56,765 nucleotides of DNA, from contig CALWIO010000012.1 in assembly GCA_944380765.1 (NCBI GenBank), positions 1 to 56,765 on the forward strand, written 5' to 3'. Below are positions 36,935-45,132 of the stretch, piece after piece. The DNA is from an uncultured Clostridia bacterium. Lineage in GTDB: Bacteria; Bacillota; Clostridia; Oscillospirales; Acutalibacteraceae. Made by a program: the position numbers and the translations under genes. Numbering within the stretch: position 1 is the first letter of the stretch; every line of letters begins with the position of its first letter. Under the pieces are notes generated by a model that had not been told where the DNA came from, did no database searches, and saw only the letters and a program-made list of their open reading frames with translations.

Positions 36935-37792
36935 ATGAGAAATTTTGAAGAGTGGTTTTCTGGTTTTAGAAAAAGCATTGCAGATTACAGTTACTATACA
37001 GATTTTGAAAAAGTATATGGAAATATTGAATCAATAAAATTGGAGTTGAATATACTTAATTCTCTTATTGGCTCTAAAAATATTGAACGGGAGTTTGAAA
37101 AACTAATTGGGAAATATCCTGAAACGCTAAAATGTATTCCTTTGCTGTTAGCGGTTAGAGCAAAGGAAGTCTTTGTTTTTGACGGCATAAACGAGTTACA
37201 ATATAACTTTGCAAAACAAAATTTACCTATTGAGCAATATAAAATATTTATGAAAAAGACAGGAATGTTTGACTTAATTTCAAATCACCTAATAAATAAT
37301 CTGGTTGATTATGCAACGGGTGTAGAAATCGGTCTTGATTCAAACGGAAGAAAAAATCGTGGCGGACACTTAATGGAAAAACTAGTTGAATCGTATATTT
37401 TAAAAGAAGGATTTGTTAAAGATGAAACATATTTTAAAGAAATGTATATCAGACAAATAACCCAAAAGTGGGGCGTAGATTTATCGGCAATTTCAAATAA
37501 AGGGAAAACAGAAAAAAGATTTGATTTTGTAATTATAACTCCTAAAATGATTTATGGGATAGAAACAAACTTTTATGGCGGAGGAGGAAGCAAACTAAAT
37601 GAAACTGCCCGCAGTTATAAAGCCCTTGCCATTGAGTCGGATTCCATAGAAGGCTTTGATTTCGTTTGGTTTACTGACGGTAAAGGATGGATAAGCGCCA
37701 AGCATAATCTTGAAGAGACTTTTGATATAATGCCGCATATTTATAATATTAATGACTTGGAAAACGGTATTATCCGCGAGGTGTTTAAATAA
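36935..37792 (+). CDS. dpnII: Type II restriction endonuclease DpnII (GATC)
   Basis: 285 residues, the DpnII length. The N-terminus 'FEEWFSGFRKSIADYSYYTDF', 'YATGVEIGLDSNGRKNRGG' and 'FDFVI..PKMIYGIETNFYGGGGSKLNETARSY' match the family. The probable metal site is Asp197 and Glu210-Thr-Asn212, an ExN in place of ExK. Cleaves unmethylated GATC. ATG follows AAGGAG, 11 bases after the methylase stop; the stop overlaps the next start (TAATG). Confidence 0.93.
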   Translation: MRNFEEWFSGFRKSIADYSYYTDFEKVYGNIESIKLELNILNSLIGSKNIEREFEKLIGKYPETLKCIPLLLAVRAKEVFVFDGINELQYNFAKQNLPIEQYKIFMKKTGMFDLISNHLINNLVDYATGVEIGLDSNGRKNRGGHLMEKLVESYILKEGFVKDETYFKEMYIRQITQKWGVDLSAISNKGKTEKRFDFVIITPKMIYGIETNFYGGGGSKLNETARSYKALAIESDSIEGFDFVWFTDGKGWISAKHNLEETFDIMPHIYNINDLENGIIREVFK

Positions 37793-38538
37793 TGGCAAAA
37801 AAAATATCAAAATGGGAACCGGAAAATTTCAGTTTAGAGATGACAACTCATTGGTCTTTTCCAAAACGCGGAGATTGGGCAACTCATGATGCAAAATGGC
37901 GAGGTAACTGGTCTCCATATATTCCAAGAAATATTTTGCTTAGATATTCAAATGAAAATGATTTAGTTCTGGATCAATTTGCCGGTGGTGGAACAACGCT
38001 TGTTGAGGCAAAGTTGCTAAATCGCGATATTATTGGTATTGATGTTAACGAAAATGCTCTTGCTAGATGCAGAGAAAAAGTAGATTTTGTTAGTGATGGA
38101 GCCAATGGTAAAGTACATATATATAAAGGTGATGCAAGGAATCTAAGTTTTATACAAAACAGCAGCATAGATCTTATATGTACGCATCCTCCTTATGCCG
38201 ACATTATAAAGTATAGTGAAAATATAAATGAGGACTTGTCGCGGTTAAAAGTTGATGATTTTCTGGAGGAAATGAAAAAAGTTGCAAAAGAAAGCTATAG
38301 AGTTTTGAAAAAAAATAAGTTCTGTGCAGTTTTAATGGGAGATTTGCGAAAAAAAGGTTGCATGATTCCTCTATCTTTTGAAGTTATGAAAATTTTTAAA
38401 GAGGCAGGTTTTAAAATAAAAGAAATAATAATAAAAGAGCAACACAATTGTAAGGCTACAGGATATTGGAAAACCAGCAGTATAAAATACAACTTTTTAT
38501 TGATTGCTCACGAATATCTTTTTGTGTTTTACAAGTGA
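37792..38538 (+). CDS. Second DNA amino-methyltransferase (N6-adenine/N4-cytosine)
   Basis: 248 residues. SAM-binding motif I is 'LDQFAGGGTTLVEAKLL' (60-76), with 'IIGIDVNENAL' after it. The catalytic motif is THPPY (131-135) rather than DPPY or SPPY. Upstream is 'HWSFPKRGDWATHDAKWRGNWSP', typical of a class with motif I before motif IV. It is not M.DpnA, the usual second methylase of DpnII systems, which has the reverse order. Whether it modifies GATC, another site or cytosine cannot be told. AT-rich like its neighbours. Confidence 0.85.
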   Translation: MAKKISKWEPENFSLEMTTHWSFPKRGDWATHDAKWRGNWSPYIPRNILLRYSNENDLVLDQFAGGGTTLVEAKLLNRDIIGIDVNENALARCREKVDFVSDGANGKVHIYKGDARNLSFIQNSSIDLICTHPPYADIIKYSENINEDLSRLKVDDFLEEMKKVAKESYRVLKKNKFCAVLMGDLRKKGCMIPLSFEVMKIFKEAGFKIKEIIIKEQHNCKATGYWKTSSIKYNFLLIAHEYLFVFYK

Positions 38539-38565
38539 CTCTGATTTACAAAATTACTGTATTTT

Positions 38566-39246
38566 TCATTTCAGAGTTTTCAAGTACGCTTTTTGTTCGG
38601 GGGTTATTCTGCGGCTTTCGCAGGCCTTGCGGATTGCCATGGCGTGGGTGACTTTGTCAAGCGCGCGGCTTTCAAGCACAGCGGCGGCAGGCTCCCACTG
38701 TTTGCAGAGCGCCGTGGCTATGTACCACGCCCTCATCATATTTACATAGTACTCCCCGCTTCTGATATTTGTTACAAGGGTTAAATGCTCCGGCGAAAAC
38801 TTTTCGTCCAGAAAACAGCGCATAAGCATTCCCACAGCGAAGCGCACGGTGTAGGGCTTTTCGTCAGCCGCCCAAAGGCGGATTTTTTCATACAGCTTTT
38901 CGTAATTTGCGGCAAGCCCTTTCGGAAAAAACGAGTCGCACACCGCCCAGTTGTCAATATAGGGCAGAAAATCCCCGGTCAGCTTTAAGCTGACCGAAAA
39001 ATCCTTTACCTGTCCGATTATAAAGGCGTGCAGCAGATTTTCCTCGTGAAATCGGTGAGGAAGAGCGCCTAAGAATTCATCGGCGCAGCCGCTTTTTGAG
39101 ATTTCAGCGGCAAGCCGCCGGAGCTTCGGCAGGCGCACGCCTATTATTCTGCCGCGCGGAAGCTCAGGAATAAGCGAAGCGGAAAAATCGGCGTATTTTT
39201 CGTCTTTCAAAAGCAGTAATCTGTTTAAAATCTCGTTTTGCGTCAT
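38566..39246 (-). CDS. DNA alkylation repair protein, AlkD-like HEAT repeat
   Basis: 226 residues. All-helical. 'GVRLPKLRRLAAEI', 'FHEENLLHAFIIGQV', 'YIDNWAVCDSFF' and 'KPYTVRFAVGMLMRCF' are the DNA-alkylation-repair (PF08713) blocks; the DNWxxCD segment corresponds to the glycosylase active site of AlkD-type enzymes. Probably removes alkylated bases. The base composition returns to that of the core genome, so it lies outside the R-M island. It follows a small membrane protein gene after one base and is convergent with the methylase. Confidence 0.88.
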   Translation of the reverse strand: MTQNEILNRLLLLKDEKYADFSASLIPELPRGRIIGVRLPKLRRLAAEISKSGCADEFLGALPHRFHEENLLHAFIIGQVKDFSVSLKLTGDFLPYIDNWAVCDSFFPKGLAANYEKLYEKIRLWAADEKPYTVRFAVGMLMRCFLDEKFSPEHLTLVTNIRSGEYYVNMMRAWYIATALCKQWEPAAAVLESRALDKVTHAMAIRKACESRRITPEQKAYLKTLK

Positions 39247-39247
39247 A

Positions 39248-39658
39248 TCAGTACAGCGCCTTTGAAAGTATAAAGCAGGTCCACAAAGCTACGCAGAAAA
39301 AAGCCTCGGCAGGAATGGCAAGGCGAGTGTAGGGGCATTTCCAGCCCTTGTCCTTAAACAGAAAAACCGTTCTCAGCACAAAAACCGTGGTAGAGAAGAA
39401 CAGCCCCCCGTACAGGGAATAGACGGGAGTTTTTAAAGCCGCCGCCAGAAACAGCAGAAAAGCGCCCAGCGCAAAGGAAATGCCGCCGTAATAGACGCGG
39501 ATTTCGGTAATGCCCGCGTTGTCAGCGGGCTTTATCGAGAAGCTCTCGGCATTCTTTACGGGACTTGCGATAAACACCGCCGCCATGCCGAAAAAATAGG
39601 CAATAAGCCCTATAACTCCCACGCTCGCGGGAATATTCGCAAAAAACAGTTCTTTCAT
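39248..39658 (-). CDS. Small four-helix membrane protein, unknown function
   Basis: 136 residues. ATG at 39658 follows GGAGG; the frame also has a TTG one codon upstream. Four hydrophobic segments are visible (about 8-30, 55-75, 78-98, 112-134). 'EIRVYYGGISFALGAFLLFLA' recalls DUF4345-type proteins, but I cannot assign it firmly. A weak promoter (TTTATT, 17 bases, TATAAT at 39683-39678) precedes it. Probably co-transcribed with the AlkD-like gene. Confidence 0.65.
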   Translation of the reverse strand: MKELFFANIPASVGVIGLIAYFFGMAAVFIASPVKNAESFSIKPADNAGITEIRVYYGGISFALGAFLLFLAAALKTPVYSLYGGLFFSTTVFVLRTVFLFKDKGWKCPYTRLAIPAEAFFCVALWTCFILSKALY

Positions 39659-39719
39659 CAAACCGCCTCCATTTTTAATTATAACATACGCCGGCGGTAA
39701 AATAAAGAAATTTATAATA

Positions 39720-40410
39720 AAAAACAGCCGCCCTTTTGCGCACAGAGCGACTTCTTTTTTTTACCCTTTGCCGCACAGGCGACGACTTTTTATAGCAAGG
39801 TGTGATATTTTTCTGCAAGGCGACCGATTTTTGCCGCAAGGGGGATTACCTTTTTCGCAAGGGCGACTTTTTTAATATTGTTTGCCTTACTTTATTTTCG
39901 CGGGGTTAATTTTTGATTTTTGGCACTTTACCCCGCGAGGTTATTATTTATTTTTTATTTTATTCCCCCCTCGCTGGGTAGATTTTTGATTTACCGCATT
40001 TTCCTGCGTTAAAGGGGTTATTATCTTTTTTGCAAAGGTGGCGGATTTTTGCCGCAGGTATGATGTTTTTTGCACAGGTGACGGATTTTCACCGCAAAGG
40101 GTGATTATCTTTTTCGCAAGGGTGCCCGATTTTTGCCGCAAGGGGGATTACCTTTTTCGCAAGGGGGACTTTTTTAATATTGTTTGCCTCACTTTATCTT
40201 CGCGGGGTTGTTTTTTGTGTTATCATTTTTATATAAGATTGTTATTTATTTCTTTCTTTTCATATCTTCGCGGGGTAATTTTTGATTTACCGCAATTACC
40301 CCGCGCTAAATTTATGCTCTGTAATCTTTTTTGCCGCAAGGGGGGGTTGTCTTTTTCTCAAGGGGGACTTTTTTAATATTGTTTGCCTCACTTTATCTTC
40401 GCGGGGTAGT
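39720..40410. repeat. Degenerate interspersed repeats upstream of glgP terminator
   Basis: The 830-base gap 39659-40492 contains no convincing gene. About fifteen short units of the form TTTT(T)GCCGCAAGGGGGATTA, 18-24 bases long and variously eroded, fill 39730-39885 and 40022-40165. Two 84-base direct repeats (39824-39907 and 40126-40209) differ at three positions, and a third partial copy is at 40327-40407. Each ends in CGCGGGGT. Small frames on either strand simply translate the repeat. Origin unknown. Confidence 0.75.
40269..40305. repeat. Perfect 12-bp inverted repeat
   Basis: CGCGGGGTAATT and AATTACCCCGCG enclose 13 bases. A related imperfect pair encloses 39899-39938. They belong to the same repeat family as the 84-base copies. 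Confidence 0.75.
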
Positions 40411-40444
40411 TTTTGATGTTTCGCCCACTCTGCTGATTACCGCA

Positions 40445-40480
40445 GAAAAAACTCCCGGAAAAGCTGCTTTTCCGGGAGTC
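40445..40480 (-). terminator. Terminator of glgP
   Basis: The minus strand gives ACTCCCGGAAAAGC, AGC, TTTTCCGGGAGT, then TTTTT. Strong. Confidence 0.92.
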
Positions 40481-40492
40481 GGGTTTAATTGG

Positions 40493-42910
40493 TTATCTGT
40501 CCTTAAAGGCGGATTTTGTATGCCATACCTTTTCGGCGTATTCGTTAATCGCTCTGTCGGCAGCAAAGCGGCCGGCTCCGGCGATATTCATAAGCGACAT
40601 TCTGTTCCAGTTTTCACGGTCGAGATAGTCTTTGGCAATTCTCTGCTGGGTTTTTCTGTAATCGTCAAAGTCCGCAAGCACCATGTAGGGGTCATGGTGG
40701 ATAATGCCGGAGGTGACCTCATGGAAGAACTTTGAGTTTATGCCCTGCTGGTTGGCGAAGTCAAGCACACGGCGTATCTCGGCGTTGTTGTTGTAGAAAC
40801 TCTGGGGGTCGTAGCCTCTCTTTTTAAGCTGCTCAACCTCGGGAGTGCTCATACCGAAGATATAGATGTTGTCCTTGCCTACCGCTTCAAAAATCTCAAT
40901 ATTCGCTCCGTCCATAGTTCCCAGAGTAACCGCGCCGTTGAGCATGAGCTTCATATTTCCGGTGCCGCTCGCCTCGGTTCCCGCAAGGGAAATCTGCTCG
41001 GAAATGTCCGCCGAGGGCATAAGGCGTTCGGCAAGAGTCACATTGTAGTCCTCCACATAAACGACTTTAAGCCTGCCCTTAACATCAGGGTCATTGTTGA
41101 TAAGGTCGGCAAGCGCGCAGATAAAGGATATAATCTTTTTGGCGAGATAATATCCCGAAGCGGCTTTCGCGCCGAAGATGTAGGTATGCGGTATAAAGTC
41201 GGCGCCCGGATTTTCCTTAATTGCGAGGTATTCGCCGAGAATGTTAAAGGCGTTCAGGTGCTGACGCTTATATTCGTGCAGTCTTTTTACCTGCACATCA
41301 AAAATCGAGTCGGGGTCAAGGGTGATGCCGTTGTGCTTTTTGACATATTCGGCAAAACGCTCCTTGTTAAGGCGTTTGATTTCACCGAGCTTTTGAAGAG
41401 CCGCCGGGTCGTCTTTGAATTTTTTAAGCTCGCTCAGGCAGTCGGCGTTCTTAACAAAGCCGTCGCCGATAAGCTCGGTAATATATTCGGAAAGAGCCGG
41501 GTTCGACTGACACAGCCAGCGGCGGTGAGCAATGCCGTTTGTAACATTCGTAAACTTGTTGGGAGTAAGGGCGTAAAAGTCCGAGAACACGGTGTCTTTG
41601 AGTATCTCGCTGTGAAGCGCAGAAACGCCGTTTACGCAGTGAGAGCCCGCAACGCAGAGGTTTGCCATTCTGACAACTCCGTTTGAGATAATCGCCATAC
41701 GCTCAACGGTGTCGGCGTTGCCCGTACCCTGCCATACAAAGGAGCGGAAACGGTTGTCGATTTCCTTGGTAATCTGCCATATTCTGGGCATAAGGCGCTT
41801 GTAAAGGTCTTCGGGCCAGCATTCAAGCGCTTCCTTCATAACGGTGTGGTTTGTGTAGGCGACCGATTTTGTGACGATGTTCCACGCATCGTCCCAGCCG
41901 TAGCCGCACTCGTCAAGCAGAATACGCATAAGCTCGGGAATAGCCATTGTGGGGTGAGTGTCGTTTATGTGAATAGCTACCTTTTCAGGGAAGTTTTCCA
42001 TAGTGCCGAACTCGCGTAGATGGTGCTGAACAATATCCTGAATCGAGGCGGAAACAAGGAAATACTGCTGACGAAGGCGAAGGGATTTTCCCTCCGGATG
42101 GTTGTCGGCAGGGTAAAGCACCTTGCTTATAACCTCCGCCATGGCGTTGCGCTCCATGGCGCGCATATAGTCGCCCTGGTTGAAAAGGGACATATCAAGT
42201 CCGGGCGCTCTCGCCGACCACAGGCGGAGAACCGAAATTCCCTTGCCGTCTTTTCCGGCAACATGCATATCGTAGGGTATTGCCTGAATGGTGCTGGCGT
42301 TTTCAAGCACAACGCTGTGGTACGAGCCCTCCCAGGAGTCCTTTACCTCGCCCTCAAAATTTACCTCAAAGGCGCTCTCCTCATGGGGAACAAGCCACAC
42401 ATCGCCGCCGGGAAGCCAGAAATCGGGAAGCTCCGTCTGCCAACCGTCAACGATTTTCTGCTTGAAAATACCGTATTCATAGAGAATGGAATATCCCTTT
42501 GAAACATAGCCCTGCGTGGCAAGACCGTCAAGATAGCACGCCGCAAGGCGTCCGAGGCCGCCGTTGCCGAGACCCGCGTCGGGCTCGCAGTCATAAATGC
42601 TGTCGATTTTAATGCCGTAATCCTTTAAAACGCTCTCAAAAACCTTTGTGAGGTTTAAGTTGTAAAGATTGTTTTTAAGGGAGCGGCCCATAAGAAATTC
42701 CATGCAGAGATAATAAACTCTCTTGGTGCCCTTTTTGGAGCCCTCCTTTGAGAATTCCGACCTGCCGCGGCTCATCATATCGCGGACAATAAGCGAAATC
42801 GCCTTGTAAAACTGCTCGTTGGTCGCCTCTTTCGGATTAACGCCGATAAAGTGGGAGAGCTTTGACTCAATAAGCTCTTTTGCTTGCTTCTTTGTAAGCG
42901 TATAATTCAT
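40493..42910 (-). CDS. glgP: Glycogen/starch phosphorylase
   Basis: 805 residues. Releases glucose-1-phosphate from alpha-1,4-glucans using inorganic phosphate and pyridoxal phosphate. The N-terminal 'YYLCMEFLMGRSLKNNL' and 'DAGLGNGGLGRLAACYLDG', the catalytic 'NDTHPTMAIPELMRIL' and the PLP site 'EASGTGNMKLMLNGAVTLGT' with Lys654 are all intact. Start ATG follows GGAGGA. Monocistronic, with its own promoter and terminator. Fits with the GH13 enzyme at 50777 in intracellular glucan use. Confidence 0.97.
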   Translation of the reverse strand: MNYTLTKKQAKELIESKLSHFIGVNPKEATNEQFYKAISLIVRDMMSRGRSEFSKEGSKKGTKRVYYLCMEFLMGRSLKNNLYNLNLTKVFESVLKDYGIKIDSIYDCEPDAGLGNGGLGRLAACYLDGLATQGYVSKGYSILYEYGIFKQKIVDGWQTELPDFWLPGGDVWLVPHEESAFEVNFEGEVKDSWEGSYHSVVLENASTIQAIPYDMHVAGKDGKGISVLRLWSARAPGLDMSLFNQGDYMRAMERNAMAEVISKVLYPADNHPEGKSLRLRQQYFLVSASIQDIVQHHLREFGTMENFPEKVAIHINDTHPTMAIPELMRILLDECGYGWDDAWNIVTKSVAYTNHTVMKEALECWPEDLYKRLMPRIWQITKEIDNRFRSFVWQGTGNADTVERMAIISNGVVRMANLCVAGSHCVNGVSALHSEILKDTVFSDFYALTPNKFTNVTNGIAHRRWLCQSNPALSEYITELIGDGFVKNADCLSELKKFKDDPAALQKLGEIKRLNKERFAEYVKKHNGITLDPDSIFDVQVKRLHEYKRQHLNAFNILGEYLAIKENPGADFIPHTYIFGAKAASGYYLAKKIISFICALADLINNDPDVKGRLKVVYVEDYNVTLAERLMPSADISEQISLAGTEASGTGNMKLMLNGAVTLGTMDGANIEIFEAVGKDNIYIFGMSTPEVEQLKKRGYDPQSFYNNNAEIRRVLDFANQQGINSKFFHEVTSGIIHHDPYMVLADFDDYRKTQQRIAKDYLDRENWNRMSLMNIAGAGRFAADRAINEYAEKVWHTKSAFKDR

Positions 42911-42965
42911 ACAAATCCTCCAAAAAAATTTATAAAAACTATCAAAAACAAATTACCGTTTGTAT

Positions 42966-42994
42966 ATTTTACACTAAAATCGCCCGTTTTTCAA
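42966..42994 (-). promoter_or_regulatory. glgP promoter
   Basis: Minus strand TTGAAA (42994-42989), 17-base spacer, TAAAAT (42971-42966). Same form as the dnaA and GH13 promoters. Confidence 0.75.
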
Positions 42995-43125
42995 CCATAA
43001 TGAAAAAATTTTTTTATTTTGGCTTTTTATTCCTTATATTAAAAGGCGCAAATAAAAAGAACCTCTCCCGTTAAGGGCTTTTTCCGCCGCGGCCGTCAAG
43101 GCGTATCAGGTCTTTAATGCAAAAA

Positions 43126-43156
43126 ATAAAACCGGAAGAATTTTCTTCCGGTTTTT
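43126..43156 (-). terminator. Terminator of the acidic lipoprotein gene
   Basis: AAAACCGGAAGAA and TTCTTCCGGTTTT form a near-perfect stem with T-runs on both strands, so it could work in either direction. It lies 22 bases after the lipoprotein stop. Confidence 0.85.
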
Positions 43157-43178
43157 GTTCGGGTTTCAGGCTTCAGGC

Positions 43179-44165
43179 TTAACCTACATAATTCTGATAG
43201 CCTGCCGAAAGCCATATAATTCTGAAGGTGTTGCCGTTTCTGATGTAGAAGTTGGCGCCGGTCGCGTTGCTGCCGGTGTAGCGGGTGAAGCCGTTTGCGT
43301 TGCCCTTGTCGTCGGTGACGGCTAAAAGTCCCTTTTCGATTCCGTCAGCCATGGCGGTGTCCTTGGCGTTGAGCGTCATCTCCATAACGCATCTCTTGGA
43401 GTCGCAGTAGCCGAACTGGAATCCGGTAAGCCACCAGTGCTCTTGCAGCTTGCGCTCAAAGGTGGGGGTCTTGCCGTTGAAATCGGCTACGGTTTTATAG
43501 AATTTGAACTGCATTTCCAGCAGATTCTCATCGGAAGCGCATTCGTAGAAATCCGAATCGGATTCAGGCTCTTTGGTGTAAACGCCCATCTCGCCGCCGG
43601 CAAGCACGCCGTACTGACCTTTCCAGCACTGTATTCTCCAAAGAAGCCCGTGATAGGTAAAGTCAATTTTAATGGTGGTGTATCTCATATTGGCGTAAAC
43701 GGCAAGCTCGTCATAAGCGTCGCCGAAACCGAAATGGCGCTGCCAGGGATTAAGCACGGAGTAAAACACCTTTTGCTCGGCGTCATACTCATATCCTGCC
43801 GCTTTTACAAGGTCCACAATATCCTGCTGCGAGAGCGAGGGCAGCGAGTCCTCGTCGGTTACAACCGGTATGGTTGAGCCTGTGCCCGTACCGTTACCTG
43901 TTCCCGCGCTGTTCTGCGAAGAGGTCGGAGTCTGCGTATCCTCTTCGGCGGAATCGTCCTCGCCGGCGGTTGTACCCTCCTCGGCGGAGTCGTCGTCTAT
44001 GTATAAGTCAAGGTCAAGCAAATCGTCGTCAGACGGAGCTTCAACCGAGCCCTTTGTCACATCTGGGTCCTCGGTTTCCTCACCCCTTTTGCATGAGGCA
44101 AAGCAGACGGAAATAAGCGAAAACGCGAGTATTATTGCAATCGGTTTAACAAATTTTTTGTTCAT
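43179..44165 (-). CDS. Lipoprotein with acidic linker, unknown function
   Basis: 328 residues. ATG at 44165 follows GGGAGGG; a longer frame lacks a signal. The lipoprotein signal ends in 'FASCKRG' (Cys 24). Residues 30-115 are a low-complexity Asp/Glu/Ser/Thr/Gly linker ('DDDLLDLDLYIDDD', 'GTGNGTGTGS'). Residues about 120-328 are one globular domain starting 'LSQQDIVDLVKAAGYEYDAEQ', with 'LNPWQRHFGFGDAYDELAVYANMRY', rich in aromatics. No family recognised. Surface-anchored; function not assignable. Confidence 0.72.
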   Translation of the reverse strand: MNKKFVKPIAIILAFSLISVCFASCKRGEETEDPDVTKGSVEAPSDDDLLDLDLYIDDDSAEEGTTAGEDDSAEEDTQTPTSSQNSAGTGNGTGTGSTIPVVTDEDSLPSLSQQDIVDLVKAAGYEYDAEQKVFYSVLNPWQRHFGFGDAYDELAVYANMRYTTIKIDFTYHGLLWRIQCWKGQYGVLAGGEMGVYTKEPESDSDFYECASDENLLEMQFKFYKTVADFNGKTPTFERKLQEHWWLTGFQFGYCDSKRCVMEMTLNAKDTAMADGIEKGLLAVTDDKGNANGFTRYTGSNATGANFYIRNGNTFRIIWLSAGYQNYVG

Positions 44166-44204
44166 TGGTTTCCCTCCCGAAAGAACACATTTTATTGCAG
44201 GATA

Positions 44205-44233
44205 ATTATGCCACAAAAATCGCTTCTTGTCAA
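44205..44233 (-). promoter_or_regulatory. Promoter of the acidic lipoprotein gene
   Basis: Minus strand TTGACA (44233-44228), 17-base spacer, CATAAT (44210-44205). Confidence 0.75.
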
Positions 44234-44243
44234 ATGCCGGAGT

Positions 44244-44927
44244 TTAATTTGAGGGGGCGACAAAGGGCGCTATCCTGCGCGCGAAATCAATGAAATTCTG
44301 GGATTGAAGAATAACCCTGCCCGGTCCTGTCAGCCTTGTAAGGAAAAGTCCCTCGCCTCCGAGCAGAATGTTGCCGAGTCCCTTTACGGTTTCCACCTCA
44401 TAGCCTACGCTCGGCTCAAAGGCTACCACATTTCCCGTATCAACTTTCAGCACCTCTCCGGGCGCGAGCTGTTTTTCAATGCAGTCGCCGTCAATTTCAA
44501 GGAACATAAGCCCCGTACCCTGCGCTTTTTGCAGCACAAAGCCCTCGCCTCCGAAAAGTCCCGCCGAGAAACGCTTAGCGAGCATAAGCGACAGATTGAC
44601 CGTCTGCTGAGCGCACAGAAACGCTCCCTTTTGAAGCACAAGCCCTCCGGGCACGGCGGTTAAGTCAACCACCATTATGCTGCCGGGAACGGTAGCCGCG
44701 AAAGCCACGCACTGCCCGTCACGCAAAGCGGTGTAGTTGACCATAAACACCGATTCGCCCGTAAACAGCCTGCCCAGACTCTTCGCAAATCCGCCCCTCG
44801 CGTTGGTTTTCATATCCACAAAGGCGCTCTGATAGGCCATTGAGCCCGACTGGGTATAAACCGACTCACCCGCGTTCAGGTAAATTTCCGCTACGGGCAC
44901 AATTTTTCCGTTTATTGAGTAATTCAT
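44244..44927 (-). CDS. AIM24/TIGR00266-family protein
   Basis: 227 residues. The family pattern of Gly-rich beta strands is clear: 'AGESVYTQSGSMAYQS', 'GRLFTGESVFMVNYTA', 'VPGSIMVVDLTAVPGGLVLQKGAFLCA', 'GGEGFVLQKAQGTGLMFLEIDGDC' and 'LGNILLGGEGLFLTRLTGPGRVILQS'. Related to mitochondrial AIM24 and a tryptophan-RNA-binding attenuator-like fold. Cytosolic, function poorly known. GGGGGAAA precedes the ATG; a consensus promoter lies just upstream. Confidence 0.88.
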   Translation of the reverse strand: MNYSINGKIVPVAEIYLNAGESVYTQSGSMAYQSAFVDMKTNARGGFAKSLGRLFTGESVFMVNYTALRDGQCVAFAATVPGSIMVVDLTAVPGGLVLQKGAFLCAQQTVNLSLMLAKRFSAGLFGGEGFVLQKAQGTGLMFLEIDGDCIEKQLAPGEVLKVDTGNVVAFEPSVGYEVETVKGLGNILLGGEGLFLTRLTGPGRVILQSQNFIDFARRIAPFVAPSN

Positions 44928-44960
44928 AAAATTTCCCCCTATATATTTGTTTATATTTAT

Positions 44961-44989
44961 ATTATAAAAAATCAGCTTCGGGCGGTCAA
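44961..44989 (-). promoter_or_regulatory. Promoter of the AIM24-family gene
   Basis: Minus strand TTGACC (44989-44984), 17-base spacer, TATAAT (44966-44961). Confidence 0.85.
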
Positions 44990-45065
44990 TACGGCAAAAA
45001 AACGAATATACCGCCGCGCAGATGGTAAAAACGATGAAAAATCCTGCCGCAAAGCTCTGCGCCGA

Positions 45066-45094
45066 TTGATTTAACGGGCGGAATGTGGTAAAAT
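45066..45094 (+). promoter_or_regulatory. Promoter of the GH36 gene
   Basis: TTGATT, 17-base spacer, TAAAAT, about 40 bases before the ATG at 45133. Confidence 0.65.
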
Positions 45095-45132
45095 CCCCAT
45101 ATAGGGAAAAAAGTAAAAACGGGGGTAGCTTT

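Noticed and set aside
39944..40735. Several short frames with repeated RQKSxTxAKKII or RKGD-type words
   Set aside because: They merely translate the DNA repeat units; no start signals and no conservation pattern.
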